NCBI GenBank assembly: GCA_040387555.1 | Contig: JAZKDO010000003.1 | Coordinates: 1 to 64,000 of the forward strand | Reading direction: 5' to 3' | From: UBA4416 sp040387555 | Lineage (GTDB): Bacteria > Bacteroidota > Bacteroidia > B-17B0 > Aurantibacillaceae | Length of the DNA: 64,000 bases | Part shown: positions 1-8,500 of the stretch, piece after piece | How the letters are laid out: every line of letters starts with the position of its first letter | How positions within the stretch are numbered: the first letter of the stretch is position 1 | Program-made: the position numbers and the translations under genes | Notes under the pieces: generated by a model | What the model saw: the letters and a program-made list of their open reading frames with translations, nothing else | Told to the model about the DNA's origin: nothing | Database searches by the model: none

Positions 1-2
1 GT

Positions 3-554
3 TTAGGAGTTGATCCTCGTAAAGCTAATCAAATGGTTCGTGGAACTGTTACCTTGCCTCACGGTACTGGTAAAGTGTTGCGCGTTCTGGCAATTGTAAC
101 TCCGGATAAGGAAGCAGAAGCCAGAGCAGCAGGTGCGGATTTCGTTGGATTAGACGAATACATCGAAAAAATTAAAGGTGGGTGGACAGATGTAGATGTA
201 ATTATCACTATGCCTTCAGTAATGGGTAAAGTTGGTGCATTAGGTCGTGTATTAGGTCCCCGCGGATTAATGCCTAACCCAAAAACAGGAACAGTTACCA
301 TGGATATTGGTAAAGCTGTAACTGACTCTAAGGGTGGTAAAATTGATTTTAAGGTAGATAAAGCCGGAATCATTCACACAGGAATTGGACGTGCATCTTT
401 CGATGCTCAGAAATTAACTGAGAATGCAATGGAAGTTTTAAATGCTATCGTAAAATTAAAACCGTCTTCTGCAAGAGGTACATACGTTAAGTCTGTATAC
501 ATGAGCAGCACGATGAGTGCAGGTATTCAAATCGACACCAAATCATTTAATTAA
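3..554 (+). CDS. rplA: 50S ribosomal protein L1, 5'-truncated by window edge
   Basis: Ribosomal protein L1 forms the mobile L1 stalk near the 23S E site, helps release deacylated tRNA, and in many bacteria represses its own operon. The frame is open from the first complete codon at position 3; the reading LGVDPRKANQMVRG joins directly to the family-typical GTVTLPHGTGK, so the ATG at 33 is internal. About 184 codons are present of the usual ~230, so roughly 45 N-terminal residues lie upstream. Further L1 hallmarks are the MGKVGALGRVLGPRGLMPNP loop, GKIDFKVDKAGIIH and a C-terminal segment reading NAIVKLKPSSARG. rplJ follows after 20 nt, the normal L1-L10-L7/L12 order. Identification is secure; only the start is missing. 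Confidence 0.97.
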   Translation, partial: LGVDPRKANQMVRGTVTLPHGTGKVLRVLAIVTPDKEAEARAAGADFVGLDEYIEKIKGGWTDVDVIITMPSVMGKVGALGRVLGPRGLMPNPKTGTVTMDIGKAVTDSKGGKIDFKVDKAGIIHTGIGRASFDAQKLTENAMEVLNAIVKLKPSSARGTYVKSVYMSSTMSAGIQIDTKSFN

Positions 555-574
555 TTTAAACAAATTCTATTAGT

Positions 575-1084
575 ATGAACAAACAAGAAAAAACACAGGA
601 AATAGATAGACTAGTTGCCATTTTAAATGACAATAACAAGATCTATTTAGCTGATTGTTCTTCTTTGTCAGTAGAAAAGGTAAATCAATTACGCCGTTCT
701 TGCTATGATAAAAAAGTAAGTATGTCTGTTGTTAAAAACACTTTATTAGCGAAAGCTTTAGAGCGTGCAAACGATAGCAAATTAGCTGAACTTATCCCGG
801 CATTAAAAGGCCAAACAGCTTTAATCTTAACAGATACATCTAATGTACCTGCTAAATTAATTAAAGAGTTTCGCAAAGGTGGTGATAAACCTCAATTAAA
901 AGCAGCTTATGTTGAAGATATGATCTTTATCGGCGACGATAAATTGGAAGCTTTGGCAGGATTAAAATCGAAAAACGAATTAATCGGCGACATCATTGGC
1001 TTGTTACAAGCTCCTATCCAGCGCGTGATAGGTGGTTTAGAGAACAAATTCAAAGATGCTGCAGCAGAAGAAACTGCAGCTTAA
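575..1084 (+). CDS. rplJ: 50S ribosomal protein L10
   Basis: L10 is the base of the ribosomal stalk: its N-terminal half binds 23S rRNA and its C-terminal helix binds L7/L12 dimers, which recruit translation GTPases. The 169-residue product has the family layout, with an N-terminal RNA-binding part (QEIDRLVAILNDNNKIYLAD, VVKNTLLAKAL), a middle region ALKGQTALI, and a C-terminal helix PIQRVIGGLENKFKDAAAEE that would dock L7/L12. It sits 20 nt after rplA and 88 nt before rplL, so it is co-transcribed. No L10-leader structure of the Firmicutes type can fit in the 20-nt upstream gap, so any L10/L12 feedback must act elsewhere. Confidence 0.98.
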   Translation: MNKQEKTQEIDRLVAILNDNNKIYLADCSSLSVEKVNQLRRSCYDKKVSMSVVKNTLLAKALERANDSKLAELIPALKGQTALILTDTSNVPAKLIKEFRKGGDKPQLKAAYVEDMIFIGDDKLEALAGLKSKNELIGDIIGLLQAPIQRVIGGLENKFKDAAAEETAA

Positions 1085-1110
1085 TTGTACTGAAATCAAA
1101 GAATAATCAA

Positions 1111-1127
1111 GCTTACATCAGGTAAGC
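1111..1127 (+). other. Small hairpin between rplJ and rplL
   Basis: GCTTAC and GTAAGC form a perfect 6-bp stem around a 5-nt loop (ATCAG) in the 88-nt gap upstream of rplL. There is no U-tract behind it, so it is not an intrinsic terminator. It could be an mRNA processing or stability element that helps raise L7/L12 output over L10; that is inference from position only. Confidence 0.35.
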
Positions 1128-1172
1128 AAAACAAACAAATTAATAACAAACAAAAATTAAACTAATAATAAA

Positions 1173-1544
1173 ATGGCAGACGTAAAAGCAATCGCTGAAA
1201 CATTAGTAAACCTGACAGTTAAAGAAGTTCAGGAATTAGCAACAGTATTAAAAGACGAGTATGGTATCGAGCCAGCAGCAGCAGTAGTTGTATCAGGTGG
1301 TGGTGCAGCAGGCGGAGACGCAGCAGCAGCTAAAACATCATTTGATGTTATCTTATTAGAAGCTGGTGCAGCAAAATTAGGTGTAGTTAAAGTTGTAAAA
1401 GACTTAACTGGTTTAGGTTTGAAAGAAGCTAAAGACTTAGTTGACGGTGCTCCAAAAGCAGTTAAAGAAGGTATTGCAAAAGAAGAAGCTGAGTCTATTA
1501 AAAAGGCTTTAGAAGAAGCTGGTGCAAAAGTAGAAGTAAAGTAA
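1173..1544 (+). CDS. rplL: 50S ribosomal protein L7/L12
   Basis: L7/L12 is the multicopy stalk protein that recruits and stimulates EF-Tu, EF-G, IF2 and RF3. The 123-residue acidic, Ala/Gly-rich product has an N-terminal dimerisation helix pair (ETLVNLTVKEVQELATVLKD), an Ala/Gly-rich hinge around residues 35-55, and the globular C-terminal domain with FDVILLEAGAAK, KVVKDLTGLGLKEAKDLV and AEEAGAKVEVK-like ending. It is followed by a strong hairpin at 1565-1608 that separates it from rpoB. Length and sequence are normal for the family. Confidence 0.98.
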   Translation: MADVKAIAETLVNLTVKEVQELATVLKDEYGIEPAAAVVVSGGGAAGGDAAAAKTSFDVILLEAGAAKLGVVKVVKDLTGLGLKEAKDLVDGAPKAVKEGIAKEEAESIKKALEEAGAKVEVK

Positions 1545-1564
1545 TTTACTTATAAAAACTAGGC

Positions 1565-1608
1565 GTTAAGGTCTTTCTTGCTTCGGCAAAAGACCTTAAC
1601 CCTTTTTT
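1565..1608 (+). terminator. Hairpin with U-tract between rplL and rpoB (attenuator/terminator)
   Basis: Arms 1565-1576 and 1589-1600 are perfectly complementary over 12 bp (GTTAAGGTCTTT with AAAGACCTTAAC). An inner TGC-TTCG-GCA cap places a UUCG tetraloop at the tip, and CCTTTTTT follows at 1601-1608. This is a textbook intrinsic terminator, yet rpoB begins only 57 nt later with no obvious separate promoter. By analogy with the known rplL-rpoB attenuator of Escherichia coli, it probably lets only part of the ribosomal-protein transcripts continue into rpoBC. Confidence 0.85.
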
Positions 1609-1665
1609 CTGCTTTTAGTAATTGGCGTAACTCTTTTAGAATACTAACTAATAAACTACATTACA

Positions 1666-4600
1666 TTGGCTACAGCAATTAAAAAATCACAGAGAATTAA
1701 CTTCTCTTCAAACAAATTTCCAATTGAATATCCTGATTTCTTGGATATACAAGTGAAATCTTTCCAGGATTTCTTTCAATTAGAAACTACACCGGATAAT
1801 CGTAAGAACGAAGGTCTATTCCGTGTATTTGCCGAAAACTTTCCTATCTCTGATGCGAGAAATAATTTCGTATTAGAATTTTTGGATTATTTCGTTGATC
1901 CCCCACGCTATGCACTGGAAGAGTGTATCAGTCGTGGTTTAACTTATTCAGTACCATTAAAAGCAAAATTAAAGCTTTACTGTACTGATCCTGAACATGA
2001 AGATTTTGAAACCATCGTGCAGGACGTTTATTTGGGAACTATTCCGTACATGACACCAAAAGGATCATTCGTGATCAATGGTGCTGAACGTGTTATCGTT
2101 TCTCAATTACACCGTTCACCGGGCGTGTTCTTCGGACAAAGCCGTCACGCAAATGGTACTAAATTATATAGTGCTCGTGTTATCCCTTTCAAAGGTTCAT
2201 GGATTGAGTTTGCAACAGACATTAATAATGTGATGTATGCATACATTGATCGTAAGAAAAAATTACCGGTTACTACGTTATTACGTGCAATCGGATTTGA
2301 AAGCGATAAACAGATTTTAGAGATCTTTGGTCTTGCTGATGAAGTGAAAGTTTCAAAAGCAGGTTTAAAACGTGAAGTTGGTCGTAGACTGGCAGCTCGT
2401 GTTTTGAAAACATGGATCGAAGATTTCGTAGATGAGGATACCGGAGAGGTAGTTTCAATCGAGCGTAACGAAGTTATTTTAGATCGTGAAACAATTTTAG
2501 ATGACAACCACATTGACTTAATTGCTGATGCAGGTGTTAAATCTATCATTTTACATAAAGAAGACGTAAATACAGCAGACTTCGCTATTATTTACAACAC
2601 TTTACAAAAAGATTCAACTAACTCAGAAAAAGAAGCAATCGAGTATATCTACCGTTTGCTTCGTAATGCTGAGCCACCTGATGAAGAAACAGCGCGTGGA
2701 GTAATCGACAAGTTGTTCTTCTCTGACAAACGTTATGATTTAGGTGAAGTAGGTCGTTTCCGTATCAACAAGAAGTTAGGTATTGATATTCCTATGAATA
2801 TCCGTGTTTTAACGAAAGAAGATATTATTTTGATCATGAAATATTTGATCGAATTAATTAATTCTAAAACTGATGTGGATGATATCGATCACTTGTCTAA
2901 CCGTCGTGTTCGTACAGTTGGTGAGCAATTATTCTCTCAGTTCGGTGTTGGTTTAGCGCGTATGGCGCGTACTATCCGTGAGCGTATGAACGTACGTGAT
3001 AACGAGGTGTTTACGCCAACCGATTTGATCAACGCTAAAACATTATCTTCTGTAATTAATTCATTCTTCGGAACAAATCAATTATCGCAGTTCATGGATC
3101 AAACCAACCCTTTATCGGAGATCACGCATAAGCGTCGTCTTTCGGCACTAGGGCCAGGAGGTTTATCCCGTGAGCGTGCAGGTTTTGAGGTACGTGACGT
3201 TCACTACACTCACTACGGTCGTCTTTGTACTATTGAGACTCCGGAAGGACCAAACATTGGATTGATTTCTTCTTTATGCGTTTTTGCAAAAGTTAATAAA
3301 TTAGGATTTATTGAAACTCCTTTCCGTTCGGTAACGAATGGTAAAGTGGATGTTAATAAAGGAATTACTTATTTAACAGCAGAAGAAGAGGATCAGAAAA
3401 ATATTGCACAAACAAGTGCGGAATTGGATGAGAAAGGAAATTTCGTTAATGATAAAGTAACAGCTCGTTACGAAGGGGATTTCCCGGTAATTGAGCCTGC
3501 TAAAGTTAACTTAATGGATGTTGCTCCAAATCAGATTGCTTCTATTGCGGCTTCATTGATTCCGTTCTTAGAGCATGATGATGCTAACCGTGCCTTAATG
3601 GGATCGAACATGCAACGTCAGGCAGTTCCATTAATGCGTCCCGAAGCACCAATTGTTGGTACAGGTATTGAAGCTCGTGTAGCTGAAGATAGCCGTGTAT
3701 TGATTAATGCTGAAGGCGAAGGAGTTGTTGAATATGTTGATGCTCGTGAAATTGTTATCCGTTACAACAGAACAAGCGACGAGAAATTAGTATCGTTTGA
3801 AGGTGACGTTAGAACGTATAAATTAACTAAATTCCAAAAGACTAACCAGAGTACTTGTATGAACTTGAAACCAATCGTTAAGAAAGGTGATAAAGTTGTA
3901 AAAGGACAGGTATTATGTGATGGTTATGCAACCGATAAAGGTGAATTAGCATTAGGACGTAACTTAAAAGTAGCGTTCATGCCTTGGAAAGGTTATAACT
4001 TTGAGGATGCAATCGTAATTTCTGAACGTATCATTCGCGATGATATTTTTACATCTATTCATATTGATGAATATTCTTTAGAAGTGCGTGACACAAAACG
4101 TGGAATGGAAGAGTTAACTCCGGATATTCCTAACGTAAGTGAAGAAGCAACTAAAGACCTGGATGAAAAAGGTATTATCCGCGTTGGTGCTGAAGTTAAG
4201 GAAGGTGACATCTTAATTGGAAAAATTACTCCAAAAGGTGAAACTGATCCTTCTCCGGAAGAAAAATTATTACGTGCAATCTTTGGTGATAAAGCAGGTG
4301 ATGTGAAAGATGCGTCTTTACGTGTTTCTCCTTCATTGAAAGGTGTTATCGTTGATAAAAAATTATTCTCCCGTGCTATAAAAGATAAAAAGCAAAAAGC
4401 GGATGAAAAGCCAATGGTTGAAAAACTGGATGCAGATCATCACAAAGCTGTTGCTAATATCAAATACCAATTAATTGAAAAATTATTTGAATTGGTAAAT
4501 GGCCGTACTTCTCAAGGCGTTCATAATATCTTAGGTGAAGAAGTAATTACAAAAGGAACTAAGTTTACTCAAAAATTATTAGAGAAAATTGATTTCTCTG

Positions 4601-5478
4601 AAGTGAATCCGGGCAACTGGACAACGGATAAAGATAAGAACGAGCAAATTGAGCGTTTGTTACACAACTTCATGATTAAGTATAATGACTTCTTAGGTCA
4701 GTACAAGCGTGAGAAATTCCAGATCACTGTAGGTGATGAATTACCAAACGGTATTGTTCAATTGGCTAAAGTTTACATTGCTCAAAAACGTAAGTTAAGA
4801 GTAGGTGATAAGATGGCTGGTCGTCATGGAAATAAAGGTATTGTGGCTCGTATTGTAAAAGACGAAGACATGCCATTCCTTGATGATGGAACTCCGGTTG
4901 ATATCGTATTAAATCCATTAGGTGTACCATCCCGTATGAACATCGGACAGATTTATGAAACTGTATTAGCATGGGCTGGTAAAGAATTAGGATTAAAATT
5001 CTCTACTCCGATTTTTGATGGAGCAACTATGGAGCAAATTGATGAATACACAACGAAAGCTGGTGTACCTCAGTATGGCCGTACTTACTTAATTGATGGT
5101 GGAACTGGTGAGCGTTTTGATCAACCGGCAACAGTTGGTATCATCTACATGTTAAAATTAGGTCACATGGTTGATGATAAGATGCATGCACGTTCAATCG
5201 GGCCATATTCATTAATTACGCAACAACCTTTAGGTGGTAAAGCACAGTTTGGTGGTCAGCGTTTTGGTGAGATGGAGGTTTGGGCATTAGAAGCATACGG
5301 GGCAGCAAACGTGTTACAGGAATTATTAACTATCAAGTCGGATGACGTGATGGGCCGTGCAAAAGCTTATGAAGCAATTGTAAAAGGTGAAAACATTCCT
5401 GCTCCGGGTATCCCAGAATCATTTAATGTATTAATGCACGAATTACGTGGATTAGCATTGGATGTAACACTTGACTAA
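1666..5478 (+). CDS. rpoB: DNA-directed RNA polymerase subunit beta
   Basis: The beta subunit forms one half of the RNA polymerase catalytic cleft and the rifampicin pocket. The 1,270-residue length is usual for Bacteroidota. The start is TTG at 1666: an in-frame stop lies at 1645-1647, no ATG or GTG lies between, and the reading MATAIKKSQRINFSSNK matches the expected RpoB N-terminus. The rifampicin region (about residues 465-505) reads FGTNQLSQFMDQTNPLSEI followed by THKRRLSALGPGGL, with the Asp, His and Ser sites mutated in resistant strains all wild type. Other conserved blocks include YNFEDAIVISER, KMAGRHGNKG and the C-terminal GGKAQFGGQRFGEMEVWALE. It is separated from rplL by a hairpin and from rpoC by a 114-nt gap carrying a palindrome. 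Confidence 0.98.
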   Translation: MATAIKKSQRINFSSNKFPIEYPDFLDIQVKSFQDFFQLETTPDNRKNEGLFRVFAENFPISDARNNFVLEFLDYFVDPPRYALEECISRGLTYSVPLKAKLKLYCTDPEHEDFETIVQDVYLGTIPYMTPKGSFVINGAERVIVSQLHRSPGVFFGQSRHANGTKLYSARVIPFKGSWIEFATDINNVMYAYIDRKKKLPVTTLLRAIGFESDKQILEIFGLADEVKVSKAGLKREVGRRLAARVLKTWIEDFVDEDTGEVVSIERNEVILDRETILDDNHIDLIADAGVKSIILHKEDVNTADFAIIYNTLQKDSTNSEKEAIEYIYRLLRNAEPPDEETARGVIDKLFFSDKRYDLGEVGRFRINKKLGIDIPMNIRVLTKEDIILIMKYLIELINSKTDVDDIDHLSNRRVRTVGEQLFSQFGVGLARMARTIRERMNVRDNEVFTPTDLINAKTLSSVINSFFGTNQLSQFMDQTNPLSEITHKRRLSALGPGGLSRERAGFEVRDVHYTHYGRLCTIETPEGPNIGLISSLCVFAKVNKLGFIETPFRSVTNGKVDVNKGITYLTAEEEDQKNIAQTSAELDEKGNFVNDKVTARYEGDFPVIEPAKVNLMDVAPNQIASIAASLIPFLEHDDANRALMGSNMQRQAVPLMRPEAPIVGTGIEARVAEDSRVLINAEGEGVVEYVDAREIVIRYNRTSDEKLVSFEGDVRTYKLTKFQKTNQSTCMNLKPIVKKGDKVVKGQVLCDGYATDKGELALGRNLKVAFMPWKGYNFEDAIVISERIIRDDIFTSIHIDEYSLEVRDTKRGMEELTPDIPNVSEEATKDLDEKGIIRVGAEVKEGDILIGKITPKGETDPSPEEKLLRAIFGDKAGDVKDASLRVSPSLKGVIVDKKLFSRAIKDKKQKADEKPMVEKLDADHHKAVANIKYQLIEKLFELVNGRTSQGVHNILGEEVITKGTKFTQKLLEKIDFSEVNPGNWTTDKDKNEQIERLLHNFMIKYNDFLGQYKREKFQITVGDELPNGIVQLAKVYIAQKRKLRVGDKMAGRHGNKGIVARIVKDEDMPFLDDGTPVDIVLNPLGVPSRMNIGQIYETVLAWAGKELGLKFSTPIFDGATMEQIDEYTTKAGVPQYGRTYLIDGGTGERFDQPATVGIIYMLKLGHMVDDKMHARSIGPYSLITQQPLGGKAQFGGQRFGEMEVWALEAYGAANVLQELLTIKSDDVMGRAKAYEAIVKGENIPAPGIPESFNVLMHELRGLALDVTLD

Positions 5479-5491
5479 AAAACATTCTTAA

Positions 5492-5545
5492 TCGTTGGTG
5501 ACTGAAGGGTTGCTGAGGCACTCGAAGCACCGAAGTCACCAACGA
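5492..5545. repeat. Palindromic repeat in the rpoB-rpoC gap
   Basis: A perfect 12-bp inverted repeat (5492-5503 TCGTTGGTGACT; 5534-5545 AGTCACCAACGA) encloses about 30 nt with an inner partial stem and the core CTGAGGCACTCGAAGCACC. No U-tract follows, so it is not a terminator. The core GGTGACTGA...GTTGCTGAGGC.CTCGAAG closely resembles the element at 47022-47057 inside the cytochrome gene and the short copy at 9900-9924, making it a member of a dispersed family. In the mRNA it would be a long stable hairpin between the two polymerase cistrons. Confidence 0.75.
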
Positions 5546-5592
5546 AAAGAGTAAAAGAATTTTTATTATCACTAAAACCAAAAAGCAAAAAA

Positions 5593-8500
5593 ATGGCTTT
5601 AAGAAAAGATAACAAAGTAAAATCGAACTTCTCCAAGATCACGATCAGTTTAGCTTCTCCGGAAACTATTCTTCAACGTAGTTCAGGTGAAGTTTTGAAA
5701 CCAGAAACAATTAACTATCGTACTTACAAACCTGAAAGAGATGGTTTGTTTTGCGAGCGTATTTTTGGACCGGTTAAAGATTACGAATGTCACTGTGGAA
5801 AATACAAACGTATCCGTTACAAAGGTATTATCTGCGACCGTTGTGGTGTTGAAGTAACTGAAAAGAAAGTACGTCGTGAGCGTATGGGACACATTAACTT
5901 AGTGGTTCCTGTTGCTCATATCTGGTATTTCCGTTCGTTGCCAAACAAAATCGGTTACCTATTAGGATTACCAACAAAAAAATTAGACATGATTATTTAC
6001 TACGAGCGTTACGTAGTAATTAATGCAGGTACTGCTGCTCAAGGCGGAACTCAATATTTGGATTTCTTAACTGAAGAAGAATATTTGAATTTACTGGACA
6101 CTTTACCAAAAGATAATCATTTATTAGACGATGCAGATCCTAATAAATTTATCGCTAAAATGGGAGCAGAAGCTCTTCAGGATTTATTGTCACGTTTACA
6201 ATTAGATGAATTATCTTATGAGTTACGTCACAAGGCAAATACAGAAACTTCTCAGCAACGTAAAAACGAAGCATTAAAACGTTTACAGGTTATTGAAGCT
6301 TTCCGTTCAGCACAAACACATATTGAAAATCGTCCGGAGTGGATGATCATCAAAACAGTTCCGGTTATTCCACCTGAATTGCGTCCTTTGGTTCCATTGG
6401 ATGGTGGTCGTTTCGCAACGTCTGATTTAAATGATTTATACCGTCGTGTAATTATCCGTAACAACCGTTTAAAACGTTTGATCGAGATCAAAGCACCGGA
6501 TGTAATTTTACGTAACGAAAAACGTATGTTACAGGAGTCAGTGGATTCATTATTTGATAACTCCCGTAAATCGAATGCAGTTAAAACTGAATCAAACAGA
6601 GCATTAAAATCATTATCTGATTCATTAAAAGGTAAACAAGGGCGATTCCGTCAGAACTTATTAGGTAAGCGTGTGGATTACTCGGCTCGTTCGGTAATTG
6701 TTGTAGGGCCTGAATTAAAATTACATGAGTGTGGTTTACCTAAAGAAATGGCTGCAGAGCTTTTCAAACCATTTATCATTCGTAAAATGATTGAGCGTGG
6801 TATCGTGAAAACGGTTAAGTCTGCTAAGAAAATTGTAGATAAAAAAGAGCCAATCGTTTGGGATATTTTAGAGAACGTATTAAGAGGACATCCAGTGATG
6901 TTAAACCGTGCACCAACATTGCACAGGTTAGGTATCCAGGCTTTCCAACCAAAATTAATTGAAGGAAAAGCAATCCAGTTACACCCATTAGTGTGTTCTG
7001 CATTCAACGCCGATTTTGACGGGGATCAAATGGCGGTACACGTTCCATTGGGACATGCCGCAGTATTAGAAGCACAAATTTTAATGTTGGCTTCTCATAA
7101 CATTTTGAATCCATCTAACGGTGCGCCAGTTGCTGTTCCATCTCAGGATATGGTTTTAGGTTTATACTATTTAACTAAATCTAAAAAGAACTTACCGAAT
7201 GATGCAGTAAGAGGAGAAGGAAAAATATTTTATAGTGCTGAAGAAGTGAACATTGCTTTAAACGAAAAGCAGGTTGACATCCATGCACAAATTAAAATTC
7301 GCGTAACGAATGCTTTAGATGAAGATGGTAAATTAGTTACCAAATTAATTGAAACAACAGTTGGACGTGTTATGTTTAACCAGGTTGTTCCACATGAAGT
7401 AGGTTTCATCAACGAGTTGTTGACTAAAAAATCGCTTCGTGATATTATCGGAATGGTAGTTAAGAAAACAGGTATGGCTAAAACAGCCAGGTTCCTGGAT
7501 GATATCAAAGATTTAGGATTTAAAACAGCCTTCCGTGGTGGATTATCATTTAACTTAGGTGATATTGAAACTCCGGCTGAAAAATTCAAGATTATTAAAG
7601 ATGCACGTGTGCAGGTTGATGAAGTAATGAATAACTATTCAATGGGATTCATTACCAACAACGAGCGTTACAACCAGGTAATTGACATTTGGACACATGC
7701 TAACTCAAAAGTTACTAAAAAAGTAATGGATGTGTTAAGCTCAGATAAACAAGGTTTCAACTCTGTTTACATGATGCTTGATTCAGGAGCTCGTGGATCT
7801 AAAGAACAAATTAAGCAGTTAAGTGGTATGCGTGGTTTGATGGCTAAGCCACAGAAAGCAGGTGATACAACGGCTTCCATTATTGAGAACCCGGTATTAT
7901 CTAACTTCCGCGAAGGTTTATCCATCTTGGAATACTTTATTTCTACCCACGGTGCGCGTAAAGGTTTAGCAGATACGGCTTTGAAAACAGCTGATGCGGG
8001 TTACTTAACACGTCGTTTAGTTGATGTAGCGCAAGACGTTATCATTAACGAAGAAGACTGTGGTACTTTGCGTGGATTAACAGCAATGGCATTGAAAAAC
8101 AATGACGATGTAGTTGAATCATTATCTGACAGAATTTTAGGACGTATTTCATTAAACGATTTATATCATCCAACAACCGGCGACTTAATTGTTACTGGTG
8201 GCGAAATGATCAATGAAGAAGTATCTGCGGTGATTGAAAAATCTCCAATCGAGTCAGTTGAAATTCGTTCGGTATTAACTTGCGAATCTAAATTAGGAGT
8301 GTGTGCAAAATGTTACGGACGTAACTTATCTAATGGCCGTCAGGTTCAGTTAGGTGAGGCAGTTGGTGTAATTGCAGCACAATCTATTGGTGAGCCCGGT
8401 ACACAGTTAACATTACGTACATTCCACGTTGGAGGTACGGCATCTAACACTGCAGCTTCTTCTAGCTACATTGCTAAATATGATGGTGTCGCTGAAATCG

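Noticed and set aside
555..574. L10-type leader upstream of rplJ
   Set aside because: Only 20 nt separate rplA and rplJ, which is too short for a structured leader.
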